From Actinokineospora bangkokensis (lineage in GTDB: Bacteria > Actinomycetota > Actinomycetes > Mycobacteriales > Pseudonocardiaceae): a DNA stretch of 64,000 nt. The stretch's first letter is position 1. The number at the start of each line of letters is the position of its first letter. A program made the position numbers and the translations under genes. The stretch is from NCBI RefSeq assembly GCF_001940455.1, contig NZ_MKQR01000013.1, positions 1 to 64,000 of the forward strand, in the 5' to 3' direction. Positions 8,665 through 18,259 of the stretch are shown here, one piece after another. The notes beneath the pieces were generated by a model. That model was not told the origin of the DNA. It saw nothing but the letters and a program-made list of their open reading frames with translations, and did not search any database.

Positions 8665-11600
8665 CTACCTCGGGAGTCCGCGGGTGAAGTCGGTGGAGAA
8701 CGCGTCGGCGACGGCGGTGTTGGCGGCCAGCACCGTGGCCGGGAGCAGCTGGCCGATGTCGGTCAGCGCGTCCGGGTCGACCGGGTGCAGCGCCTCCAGG
8801 TCGACCGCGCGCAGCTGGGCCAGCGACAGCGCCTCGTCGACGGTGTCGGTGAGCAGCTGCGGGTCCCAGTCGGCGCGCCCGTCCGGGGGCACGGCGAGCA
8901 GGATCGCCTGCGGCGGCGCGGAGTCCGGGCTGTCGGCGTGCACGGCCAGGCCGGTGGTCTCGCGGGTGCGCGGCACGACCTCCGTCCACTCCTCCACCAC
9001 GAGCCCGCGCACGCCCTGGTTGTCCGGGAGGCCGTCGGGCGCGTGGAGGGTGAACGCGAGCCGGTTGCCGGGGCTGCCCCCGGTGGCGGCGGGCAGCCCG
9101 GCCCAGCGGTCGCCCGCCTTGTAGGGCAGCTGCGCGACCGAGGCGGTCAGCCCGTCGCCGGTGCCCAGCGCCTCGGCGTAGCCGAGCGAGGTGACCAACC
9201 GGTCGACGCCGGGGCGCACCTTGGCCACCCCCAGCAGCCGGGTCGCCGCCGTGGTGGGGTCACCCGCCTGCAAGCCGGTGGAGTCGTAGTAGGACGACCG
9301 GAACGCGTCGGCGGTGGTGGGGGTGAACCGGCGCAGCGTGAACGGCGGCAGCGCCGGGACGTCCGGCACCAGGGCGCCCAACCGGCCGGTGGCCACCTCC
9401 TCCCCCAGGCCCTCGGTGATCTTGGCGGCGGCCTGGGCGCGCCTGCGCAGCTCCGCCAGCGCGGCCGCCGCCAGGGCGCTCAGCACCCCGCGGTCGGTGT
9501 CGCCCGCGGCGGGCGGGGGCGGCACGACGCCGGGCACGCCCAGCAGGCTCGCGCCCAGCAGCCCGGCGCGCAGGGTGTCCAGCGCGGTGCTGCCCAGCTG
9601 CTCGGCGGTGCGGTTGACGACGGTCTGGACGGCGGCGAGCCGGTCCTGCATCTCCGTGGGCGACACGTACGGCACGGGGTCCGGGGTCGGGGTGGGCAGC
9701 GGCTTGCCCGGCCCGGGCAGGGGCTTGCCCGGCCCCGGGGTGGGGGTGGGGCTCGGCAGCGGCATGGCCGCCAGGCTGGTCGGCAGCTCCACGATCGGCG
9801 GGGTCTCGTCGGACGGGGTCTTGTCCCCCACCGGCGGCGTCTGGTCGGCCGGGGGCTTGTCCTCCGGCGGCTGCTCGACCGGCGGTTGCTGCGCCACCGG
9901 CGGGTAGTCGACCAGCAGGTCCAGCGGGGCGTCGTCGGCGTTCTCCGGCAGGGTCAGGTCGGCCGGGCGCACCGCGCGCGCCGAGCGCACCAGGTCGCGG
10001 GCGGCGCGGGCGGCCTCCAGCAGCGCGGGCAGGCCGGGGCTGGAGACCCCGGTGACCCGGCGCCCCGCCACCGCGGGCAGCGCGGCGGCGCGCAGCAGCA
10101 GGTGCGCTTCCAGGTCGGTGCCCGCCAGCGGGGCCAGCGGGTCGGCCGGGGCCAGCGCCAGCCAGTCCAGCGGCGACAGGCGCAGCTCGGCGAGGGTGAA
10201 CGGCACGAGCGTGTGGTCGGGCAGCGCCGCGGTGGCGGTGATCGAGCCGGGCCGCGGCAGCAGCCGGGCGACCCACCCGGCCAGCGCCGGTTCGGCCAGG
10301 GCGCGGACCTGCGTGGCGGTGTCGGTGGGCCAGTCCGCCGGGCTGGGGCCGGACCCGCCGACCAGCACCGCGACCCGGTGGGTGACGGCGTCGCCGGTGC
10401 GCGGGGTGCGCAGCGACTCCAGCTCCGGCGGCGGGGCCTCGCCGCTGGACATCGCGTCCAGGGTGGCGCCCGCGCGCAGCGGGTTGCCCTGCACGGCCTG
10501 GTGCACGCCCTCGACCAGCAGCGCGTCGGCCACGGCGTCGACCAGGTCGTCCAAGCGCTCGAAGACCTTCGCCAGCTCCGCGACCTGGTTGCCCGCCGCG
10601 CCGACGTCGCGCAGCGGGTCGAGCCTGCCGTCGAGGTAGCGGCGGTGCAGGGCGAGGCCGTCCACGACGGACTCGGGCACCCGCGACTCGGTGATCGCGC
10701 CGTCCGCGTCGACGGACGTGGCGAGCACCGGGGCCAGCCCGCGCAGCGCGTCGATGCAGGAGGACAGCGTGGGCTCGGCGCTGTCGCGGATCCAGCGCTC
10801 CACCCGGGCGCCGAGCAGCGCGCCCAGCGGCACGCCCTGGCGCACCCCGTCGAGCACCCACAGCGCGGCGCGCGCCCGCTCGGAGGTCAGGTCGATGGCC
10901 AGCGGCGTGCCCGGGGTGTCGCCGTGGGCGCGCTGCGCCGACCGCAGCACCGCCGCGGTCACGGCGTGGGTCTGCGACGGGGCGTGGATCGGGCCCGCGG
11001 TGTCGCCGGGCGCCTGCACGAGCGGCCCCGCCTCCCCCGGCGGCAGCGCCGTGACGGGGGTGGGCTGGGTGCCGCGCGGGCGCACGTCGGTGACCCAGCC
11101 GTAGCCGCCGAGGTGCGCGCCGGTGGGCTTGCCGCCCGAGGCCCGGCGCAGCCAGCCCAGCCTGCGGGTGGCCAGCGAGGTGATCCACGCGTCGAGCCGG
11201 TGGGAGGTGGCGTCGAGCTGCCCGGCCAGCGCCCGCTCCAGGTCGGCCGGGGCGGTGCCCGCCAGCTGGCGGACCGCGGCGGCGGCCTCGGCCAGGTCGG
11301 TGGAGCGGGCGTCGACCGACACCGCGGGGGTGCGCAGCCACGCGCTGATGGTGGTGTAGCTGCCGGGGACGAACTGCGACAGCCGCCTGCTCGCGGTGCT
11401 GGTGGTGCCGTCGCCGTCGAGGTCGATCAGCTCGGGCTCCAGGCCCGCGCCGGTGGCGTCGCCGAGCAGCCTGCCGGTGGTGATGCCGACCTCGGCCAGC
11501 AGCGAGTGCCGGATGAGCCGGTAGAGCAGCGGGGTGGCCGCGGCGGGGCCGAGGTCCGGGGCGTCGCGCAGCGACTCCGGGCCGCGGCTGAGGTCGCCCA

Positions 11601-13272
11601 GCAGCGCCAGGTACTGCGCGGGGGTGCCGCCGGGGGTGCCGGGGGCGGCCAGCGTCCACGGCGCGTCGAGCGGGAAGGACTCGCGGGCGTGCACCAGCTT
11701 GGTCAGCCGCACGTCGAAGGCGCCGAGCCCGAACCGCTGGGCCAGCGCGGCACCGGCGGCGCCCAGCTCGGCGCGCCACTGCTCGGACAGGGCCACCGTG
11801 CCCAGCCGCCACAGCGCGGTGACGTACTCCTGGCCCAGCGAGCTGCGGGCGAAGACGCGCCGCGCGGTGGGCGACATGGCCAGCACGCGGGCGACGACCC
11901 GCTCGGCGTCCTGGGCGCCGCGCACGACCCGCGGCACGGCGGCGGGGTTCTGCGCCGCCGGGCGCCACACCTGGTCGCGCAGCGTGCGCAGGAAGCCCGC
12001 CACGGCGGGGTTGAGCCGGGGCCCGGTCGCGGTCTCGACCTCGGTCCAGGCGTTGAGCGGCAGTACCGGCAGCACGCCGTAGGGCTGCTTGCCGATGCGC
12101 AGCGCGGGCAGCGGGCCGCCGGGGCGGACGTGGCTGCGCAGGTGCTCGCGCACGCCGCGGACGTCGGCGTCGGTGAACCGGCCCGCGGCGAGCTGGTGCA
12201 GGGTGTAGCCGCCGGTGGCCGCCCACAGCGCGGTGGCCATGGCCCGGGCGGTGGACTCGTCGTCGCGGGCGGCGCCGCGCGCGCGGCCCAGCGCCGTCGG
12301 GGTGCCCGCCTTGGGCGCGCCGGTGCCGCCGGTGGCGGTGAGCGGGATGCCGAGCGCCCCCGCGAGCCGCTTGGCGGCGGAGTTCGCCGCGGCGGGCGCG
12401 GCGTCGCCGTGGCGCACGCGCAGCGCGGCGCGCGACTCCGGGTCGCGGCGGCTGTGCGTGGAGGTCGCGGTGGCGGTGTTGTTCGTGGCCGAGCCGGGGG
12501 CGATGAACCCGACGCCGCGGGTGTGGAAGTGCGAGTCCAGCAGCGCCGCCAGCTCGCGGCCGGTCACCTCCGCCACCGGCTCGGTGCTGCCCGCGGCGGG
12601 GGCCTCCACCACGCCGTGCACGACGACGCGCTGGTAGCCCAGGTCGGACCCGCCCGGGGCGCGCGGCAGCCGCACGCCCATGCCGATGGCCTCGGCGGCG
12701 GTGAAGTCGACCAGCCAGCGGGTCGCGTCGTCGACCGGGGGCTGGTCGGCGGCCAGGGAGTCCAGGTCGGCGGTGGGCGCCGGGCCGACCGGCAGCGGCC
12801 GCGGCACGGGCAGGCCGACGACCTCCTGGCGGGCGACGCCGGTCGCGTTCGGGTAGCCGATGACCCGCCAGCGGGTCGGCATGGCCCTGGCGACGGTCCG
12901 CTGGGTCCACGACGAGGCGCGCGCGGCGCCCAGCACGGGGAAGGCGGGGGTGCCGCCGGGGCGCGCCTCGGGGTTGGTGGGCTCCAGGACGCGGGCGACC
13001 CAGGAGGCGCGCTCGGCGCCGTAGCGGGTGGCCAGCTCCTCCCAGGCGGCGCGCTCCTTGGCGTCGTCGCCCGCGGCGGCCCACACCCCCGACCAGTAGC
13101 GCTTGCCCCAGGTGGCCTCGTCGTCGGTCAGCGGCGCCTCGTGGCTGTCGAGGTGCACCTCGTCCGGGTAGACCCGCACGAGCAGCTGGGTGGCGGTGAA
13201 CCGGGTCTCCAGCCGCACGGGCAGCAGCACCACCGGGTACTGCGCCGGGAGCGTCCAGGTGTTGTCAGGCAT
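8665..13272 (-). CDS. Giant unknown protein, 1535 aa
   Basis: The product begins MPDNTWTLPAQYPVVLLPVRLETRF, without a signal peptide, and shows no known catalytic motif. The first thousand residues are mixed alpha/beta. A Pro-rich linker rich in PP, TP and GPGKPLP units covers about residues 1117-1204. A second folded region (DRLAAVQTVVNRTAEQLGSTALD onward) then ends with RAVDLEALHPVDPDALTDIGQLLP. The PVVLLPVRLETRF motif looks like a family signature for large proteins of this kind of cluster. Its start overlaps the FG-GAP gene by 8 bp. The domain-linker-domain form suggests a scaffold or surface component. Function is unknown. Confidence 0.8.
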   Translation of the reverse strand: MPDNTWTLPAQYPVVLLPVRLETRFTATQLLVRVYPDEVHLDSHEAPLTDDEATWGKRYWSGVWAAAGDDAKERAAWEELATRYGAERASWVARVLEPTNPEARPGGTPAFPVLGAARASSWTQRTVARAMPTRWRVIGYPNATGVARQEVVGLPVPRPLPVGPAPTADLDSLAADQPPVDDATRWLVDFTAAEAIGMGVRLPRAPGGSDLGYQRVVVHGVVEAPAAGSTEPVAEVTGRELAALLDSHFHTRGVGFIAPGSATNNTATATSTHSRRDPESRAALRVRHGDAAPAAANSAAKRLAGALGIPLTATGGTGAPKAGTPTALGRARGAARDDESTARAMATALWAATGGYTLHQLAAGRFTDADVRGVREHLRSHVRPGGPLPALRIGKQPYGVLPVLPLNAWTEVETATGPRLNPAVAGFLRTLRDQVWRPAAQNPAAVPRVVRGAQDAERVVARVLAMSPTARRVFARSSLGQEYVTALWRLGTVALSEQWRAELGAAGAALAQRFGLGAFDVRLTKLVHARESFPLDAPWTLAAPGTPGGTPAQYLALLGDLSRGPESLRDAPDLGPAAATPLLYRLIRHSLLAEVGITTGRLLGDATGAGLEPELIDLDGDGTTSTASRRLSQFVPGSYTTISAWLRTPAVSVDARSTDLAEAAAAVRQLAGTAPADLERALAGQLDATSHRLDAWITSLATRRLGWLRRASGGKPTGAHLGGYGWVTDVRPRGTQPTPVTALPPGEAGPLVQAPGDTAGPIHAPSQTHAVTAAVLRSAQRAHGDTPGTPLAIDLTSERARAALWVLDGVRQGVPLGALLGARVERWIRDSAEPTLSSCIDALRGLAPVLATSVDADGAITESRVPESVVDGLALHRRYLDGRLDPLRDVGAAGNQVAELAKVFERLDDLVDAVADALLVEGVHQAVQGNPLRAGATLDAMSSGEAPPPELESLRTPRTGDAVTHRVAVLVGGSGPSPADWPTDTATQVRALAEPALAGWVARLLPRPGSITATAALPDHTLVPFTLAELRLSPLDWLALAPADPLAPLAGTDLEAHLLLRAAALPAVAGRRVTGVSSPGLPALLEAARAARDLVRSARAVRPADLTLPENADDAPLDLLVDYPPVAQQPPVEQPPEDKPPADQTPPVGDKTPSDETPPIVELPTSLAAMPLPSPTPTPGPGKPLPGPGKPLPTPTPDPVPYVSPTEMQDRLAAVQTVVNRTAEQLGSTALDTLRAGLLGASLLGVPGVVPPPPAAGDTDRGVLSALAAAALAELRRRAQAAAKITEGLGEEVATGRLGALVPDVPALPPFTLRRFTPTTADAFRSSYYDSTGLQAGDPTTAATRLLGVAKVRPGVDRLVTSLGYAEALGTGDGLTASVAQLPYKAGDRWAGLPAATGGSPGNRLAFTLHAPDGLPDNQGVRGLVVEEWTEVVPRTRETTGLAVHADSPDSAPPQAILLAVPPDGRADWDPQLLTDTVDEALSLAQLRAVDLEALHPVDPDALTDIGQLLPATVLAANTAVADAFSTDFTRGLPR

Positions 13273-16200
13273 GGGTTTCCGTGCTTTCGGTCGCGCGGGC
13301 GGCCCCGGCCGCGCCCAGGCGCGGGGTGGGGGCGGGCTCCGGTGGCAGCAGGTCGGTGGCGTGGAAGGCGACCCTGGCGGGCTGCTGGAGGGTCACGTGC
13401 GCCATGTGCGCGCTGTTGCGCGCCCAGGTGGCCTTGTCGACGACCTCGCCGGGCGCGCGGGCGGGCCGCAGCGGCAGCTCCGGGGTGCCGAACGGGGTCG
13501 TGGTGCGCACGTGCTTGAGCGCGCCCAGGGTGCCCGCGTCCGGGGCGATCGACGCCCAGCTCAGCTCGCGCCAGGTCGCCGGGGCGGTGCCGTACTTCGC
13601 CGCCGCCTGCGGCACGTCGAGGCCGAAGCCGGGGGCGGTGGGGTTCTCCTCGAACACGAAGAACCACCCGGGGTCGGTGCCGCCGCTGTCGAGGTCGCCG
13701 AGCGCCTGGCGCACGCCCAGCGCGAACCCGACGTACTTGACGTCCTGGCCGAGGGTGCCGCTGAACAGCGGTTCCAGGCGCTGGGCGCCCAGCCCGCGGG
13801 GGCCGCCCGGGGTCGCGGGCGCCACCGCGCGGCGGGCGTGCAGGCCCAGCGTGGGGAACCGGCGCACCAGCTCCCCGCGCAGCAGCAGCACGACCTGCTC
13901 CCCGCCGCCGCCCGCGATCGTGCCCAGTGCCGCGGTGCGCGGCCACTGCGCGACGGGCGGGACGTCCGCGGGTTCGTGGCCGGGCTCGACGGTGCCGCGC
14001 GCGTCCCAGAAGTGCTGGAAGGCGGTGGCGGCGCGGTCGGTGGGGAACCCGCGCCAGACCAGCTCCCGGCCCAGCTCGCCGTTGGCGCCCACCAGGAACG
14101 ACTCGACGAACGCCGGGTTGGTCGCCAGCAGCGCCAGGGTCTCCGGCTCGACCTCGCCCACCCCCGGCAGCAGCTGGTCCTGGCCCAGCTCGGCCAGCAG
14201 CTCCGCGAGCGGCTGGGCGAACGAGGGCGGGGCCAGCAGCGGGCCCAGCGGGTCCGTGAGCCCGGCGCCCCCGAGGTCCAGGCCCCCGACCCGGCCGAGC
14301 ACCCGGCCGGTGACGGCGGTCTCCGGGTCCAGGCCCGAGCGCACCGCGTCCGCGATCGCCCGCAGTCCCAGCGCCTCCTCGTCGGCCTGCACCGCCCGCG
14401 CCTGCGCGGCGAGCAGGGCGCCCTGGTGGCGGGTGGCGGCGGCGCGGAACCTCGTGATCATGGCCCGCTTGTCCGCCAGCGTGCTGCCGGGCAGGTCCAC
14501 CACGGCCAGCGACGCGGCCACCGGGTTGCCCCAGGCACCCGCTCCGTCGACGACCATCGGCGCCGACCACGACTGCGGGGCGTCGCCGACGACGTCGCGG
14601 CCGAGCCGGTAGGTCGCCCGGGTCGGGCCCGCGGTGGCGTCGACCGCCAGCAGCAGCAGGTCCGGCTTCTCGGTGCCGGTGAAGTCGGCGACGGCGAGCC
14701 CGAGGCCGCGGGTGGTGGTCGGGAACGGCCCGGGCACCGTGCGCACCGCGCTCCACGGGTCGGCGGCGCGGTTCTCCAGCACGCACCGGCCGCGGCCGTT
14801 GACGTTCCAGCCGATCCGGTAGGACACCGTGGTGCTCGTGCCGGTCTGCTCCGCGATCGCGATGACGATCTCCGGGCGCAGGTCGACGTTGAGGTCCGCG
14901 ACCGCGACGGCGATCCCGGTGATGGTGGGCGCGCCGTTGGCGGGCCTGCCCGGCCAGGGGACCTCCACCGACTCGCCCCAGCCGCGCTGCACCGCGCCGG
15001 TGCCCGGGTCGAGCTTCCAGCCGATGCGCAGGAACAGCCTGCGCGCGGTGGTCGGCCCGCCGACGTAGGCGACGATGAGCTCCTGGTAGCCGTCGCCGTC
15101 GAGGTCGGCCAGGGTGGCGGTGGCGTTCTGCACGCCCCAGTACTGCGACAGCGCGCCGTCGGGGTTGTACTGGGTGCACATCGCCGTCGGCAGTGTCTGC
15201 ACCGGGCCCCAGTCACCGGTGGTCCCGGCGGCGGAGAGGTTGCGGCCCACGCAGTACTTGCCGAGGTTGCCGCCGGTGTTCGAGGCCTCGATCCAGAACG
15301 CGACGACGTCGGGCACGCTCGCCACCCCGGTCTGCGGCGGCGCCAGGTCCGCCACGCACAGCGCGAAGCCCTGCGGGCTGTTCAGCGGCGGGGTGACCGG
15401 CAGCGCCGCGCGCTGCCAGCCGCCGCGCACGCTGCCGTCCCAGTCGGTGTTCTGCCCCACGCGCACCTGCGCCGCGGCACCGCCGTTGCTCTCGGCGGTG
15501 CCGACCAGCAGCGCCGAGCGGAACCCGACCTGCGAGCGCCACCGCACGTGGGCCGCGGGCAGCGCGTCGGTCATGCCCTCGCCGCCGAGCACCGGCTGGC
15601 CGAAGTCCTGCCAGACCGGGGACGAGGCGTTGGTGTCCAGGCGCAGCAGCTTGTTGTCGGCGAACACCCACACCACGCCGTTGACCTGGCAGCCGACCAG
15701 CCACAGGTCCTGCCGGGACACCGGCGCCTTGCCGCCGGGCTCCCACCAGCCGTTGTCGTGGCAGCGCACGCTGGAGGCGCGGCTGGTGACGACGGCCCGG
15801 TTGCCGACGCCGCCGAGGGTGTGGCCGTTGGTGCTGTCGTAGAACTCGTTCCAGGTGGGCCGGGGGAACATGCCCCCGGACAACCCCATCGAGTACAGCT
15901 TCCCGTTGCCCGCCTTGGCCAGGAAGCCCGCCAGGCCGGGGCCGGGGACGGTGGGCTCGTCGGGGAGGAACCCGATGCCGCTGGGCTGCCCGTAGCCCTG
16001 CCAGCTCCAGCCGCCCTTGTAGGTGCGGGTGTAGACGTTGCCGGTGATGCTGACGACGGTGACCTGCCACGGCTTGACCACCGTGGGCACGCCCACCAGC
16101 GTGGCGCCGTCGGCGGGCTTGCCGTGGTCGGCCCAGCCCCACAGCCCGCCGGGGCTGCCCACCAGTTCCACCAGCGTGCCCGCCTCGGAGATGAGGTAGG

Positions 16201-18259
16201 CGCTGTAGAAGGTCCCGGTGGTGGCGGTGTCGTCGGAGTTGGGCCGGGAGGTGCGCTTGACCGCGACGACGCCGTTGTAGTTGAGCAGGTTGGCGAACGA
16301 CGGCTTGCCGTGCGAGGCCCACGCCCACCGGTCGCCGTCCCAGTACAGGCGGTAGAGGTTGCGGTCGAGACCGAGGACCACCGCGTGCTCGTTGCCGATG
16401 GCGGCGGGCGCGCGGGTGGCCGTGGTGCCCGGCGGTGTGCCGTGGTCCACCCAGGACACCGCGTTGGACCCGTTGTGCACGGCGGACATCACGCGGCCGT
16501 CGGTGGTGACGATGAAGACGCGGTTGGCCATCGCCGCGCCGATCCAGTTGATCTGCGGGGTGACGGGCTGCGGTCGGTCGCGCGGACCGGTGTCGGACTC
16601 CCACCACTTGCTCGTGAGCACGTCGGAGTCCAGCTCGCCGAAGGTGAGCGCGCCGTGGGAGAGCCGCTCCAGGCCCGCCGCGCCCGCGGCCGCGCCCAGC
16701 TCGGGGGTGGCGGTGGCCTGGCGGGTGCTCAGCGCCGCGGCCAGCTGCGCGCTGGTGGTGCCCGCGCCGTGGCCGGTGGCGGCCGAGAGCGGACCGCCGG
16801 GGCGCAGCAGCTTGCGGAACCCCGGGTCCAGCGCGGCCTCGGCCTCCCGGTTGGCGGCCACCGCGTCGGCGGCGGTGCCGCCCGCGGCGGGCACCGAGCC
16901 GAGGGCGGCCTGGGTGAGCTGGAGCAGGCCCGCGCGGGCGGTGTCGGCCCGCGGGCCGGAGTCCATCCGGCCGCTGAGCGCGTCGAGCCTGCGGTGCAGG
17001 CTGTCGGCCACCGAGCGGGCCAGCTGGCCCTGCCGCAGCGCCTCGTTGATCCGGCGCACCTCGGCGGCCTGGTCCCAGGCGGCGGCGACCAGCTCCTCCT
17101 GGTGGCGCCGCACGACCTCGGCGCCCAGGCCCGCCGCCGCGCGGTGGCGGGGGTCGCGGTTGAGCCCGCGCAGCCACGCGGGCCCGTCCTGCGCCGACGG
17201 CAGCCCGCGGGTCCCGGGGGCCACGGCGGCCTCGGCGCCGTGCACGGGCGGGGTGAGGGGCGGGTCGGCGGGGTCGTCGCCGGTGCCGCGCAGCACTTCC
17301 TCCAGCGCGTCACCGACCTTCGCCTCGGCCTGCGGGTCCCAGTGCCCGGCGTCCCCGGTGGCCGGGCGCAGCGCGCCGGGGAAGCCCACGACCCGGCTGT
17401 CGGCGGGCAGGACGGGCATCCCCTCCCCCGCCGCGCCGACGTCCATCGGGCGGGTGCCCACGGCGGCGGGCAGCGCCCGCGGCGTCAGCCGGTGCACCAG
17501 GGACTCGAAGTCGCCGTCGACGCCGGTGGCGAACGACCAGTGGTGGTAGGCGGGCAGCTCCCAGGGCGACTCCGCGCGCACCGGCGGCCACGCCGGGCGC
17601 AGCACGTCGCGGTCCTCGGCGGGCAGCTCGCGCCCCAGGCCGGTGAGCCTGCCCGCCTCGAACGCGGGCACCACGGCGGCGAGGTAGCGGGTCGCGGGCA
17701 GCAGCCTGCGCGGGCACAGCAGCCGCGACAGGGTCCGGTCGGGCGCGTGGGCGATGAGGTCGTCGACGTCGGCCAGGTCGCCGTCGGTGATGACCTGGGC
17801 GTGCGCCCACGCCCACGACTCGGCCAGGTCCGGCAGCTCGGCGGGGTCGCAGCGCAGCCGGGGCAGGCCGCCGTCCGGGGCGCCGGTGACGGTGGCGCCC
17901 GCGGCGGGCACCACCACGAGCACCACCCACGGCCGCAGCCTGCCCTGGGCGTCGGCGGCGGCCGGGGTGAACGCCCACGGCAGGTCGGGCTGGTCGAACT
18001 CCACGCAGGCGAACCGGCTGGGCTCGGCGTCGGCGGCGCCCGGCGCCGGGGACACCCGCAGCACCTGGGCCGGGTCGATGCCGGTGACGTCGCCCGCGCC
18101 GTAGACCTGGGCGGTGACGGGCACCTCGGCGCGGTCGTTGACCCTGGGCAGCAGGGTCACCACCGACCGGCCGGGCAGCGGTCCGGTGAGCTGGTCGACC
18201 GCGCCGCCGTCGGCGGCGAGGCCCTCGCGGACCCAGGACAGGAAGGTCAGGCCGCTCAT
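13265..18259 (-). CDS. Giant lectin-propeller/FG-GAP repeat protein, 1664 aa
   Basis: The ATG overlaps the preceding stop (ATGA). Residues 1-560 are an unrecognised domain starting SGLTFLSWVREGLA. About residues 566-890 contain five or more blades ending in W-x-x-x-G-x-P (WVDHGTPPG, WAWASHGKP, WGWADHGKP, WSWQGYGQP, VWQDFGQP), like DUF346/PLL-type lectin propellers. About residues 1043-1206 carry three FG-GAP/VCBS-like repeats (ATLADLDGDGYQELIVAY, AVADLNVDLRPEIVIA, AVADFTGTEKPDLLLLA). The C-terminus includes FVFEENPTAPGFGLD. There is no signal peptide. The repeats point to glycan or surface binding; the rest has no known role. Confidence 0.85.
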   Translation of the reverse strand: MSGLTFLSWVREGLAADGGAVDQLTGPLPGRSVVTLLPRVNDRAEVPVTAQVYGAGDVTGIDPAQVLRVSPAPGAADAEPSRFACVEFDQPDLPWAFTPAAADAQGRLRPWVVLVVVPAAGATVTGAPDGGLPRLRCDPAELPDLAESWAWAHAQVITDGDLADVDDLIAHAPDRTLSRLLCPRRLLPATRYLAAVVPAFEAGRLTGLGRELPAEDRDVLRPAWPPVRAESPWELPAYHHWSFATGVDGDFESLVHRLTPRALPAAVGTRPMDVGAAGEGMPVLPADSRVVGFPGALRPATGDAGHWDPQAEAKVGDALEEVLRGTGDDPADPPLTPPVHGAEAAVAPGTRGLPSAQDGPAWLRGLNRDPRHRAAAGLGAEVVRRHQEELVAAAWDQAAEVRRINEALRQGQLARSVADSLHRRLDALSGRMDSGPRADTARAGLLQLTQAALGSVPAAGGTAADAVAANREAEAALDPGFRKLLRPGGPLSAATGHGAGTTSAQLAAALSTRQATATPELGAAAGAAGLERLSHGALTFGELDSDVLTSKWWESDTGPRDRPQPVTPQINWIGAAMANRVFIVTTDGRVMSAVHNGSNAVSWVDHGTPPGTTATRAPAAIGNEHAVVLGLDRNLYRLYWDGDRWAWASHGKPSFANLLNYNGVVAVKRTSRPNSDDTATTGTFYSAYLISEAGTLVELVGSPGGLWGWADHGKPADGATLVGVPTVVKPWQVTVVSITGNVYTRTYKGGWSWQGYGQPSGIGFLPDEPTVPGPGLAGFLAKAGNGKLYSMGLSGGMFPRPTWNEFYDSTNGHTLGGVGNRAVVTSRASSVRCHDNGWWEPGGKAPVSRQDLWLVGCQVNGVVWVFADNKLLRLDTNASSPVWQDFGQPVLGGEGMTDALPAAHVRWRSQVGFRSALLVGTAESNGGAAAQVRVGQNTDWDGSVRGGWQRAALPVTPPLNSPQGFALCVADLAPPQTGVASVPDVVAFWIEASNTGGNLGKYCVGRNLSAAGTTGDWGPVQTLPTAMCTQYNPDGALSQYWGVQNATATLADLDGDGYQELIVAYVGGPTTARRLFLRIGWKLDPGTGAVQRGWGESVEVPWPGRPANGAPTITGIAVAVADLNVDLRPEIVIAIAEQTGTSTTVSYRIGWNVNGRGRCVLENRAADPWSAVRTVPGPFPTTTRGLGLAVADFTGTEKPDLLLLAVDATAGPTRATYRLGRDVVGDAPQSWSAPMVVDGAGAWGNPVAASLAVVDLPGSTLADKRAMITRFRAAATRHQGALLAAQARAVQADEEALGLRAIADAVRSGLDPETAVTGRVLGRVGGLDLGGAGLTDPLGPLLAPPSFAQPLAELLAELGQDQLLPGVGEVEPETLALLATNPAFVESFLVGANGELGRELVWRGFPTDRAATAFQHFWDARGTVEPGHEPADVPPVAQWPRTAALGTIAGGGGEQVVLLLRGELVRRFPTLGLHARRAVAPATPGGPRGLGAQRLEPLFSGTLGQDVKYVGFALGVRQALGDLDSGGTDPGWFFVFEENPTAPGFGLDVPQAAAKYGTAPATWRELSWASIAPDAGTLGALKHVRTTTPFGTPELPLRPARAPGEVVDKATWARNSAHMAHVTLQQPARVAFHATDLLPPEPAPTPRLGAAGAARATESTETHA

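Noticed and set aside
8785-13518. Very long plus-strand open frame (1577 codons) opposite the 1535-aa gene
   Set aside because: It is rich in Arg, Gly, Gln and His with no domain pattern and lies antisense to a gene with strong protein character. High GC removes stop codons and creates such shadows.
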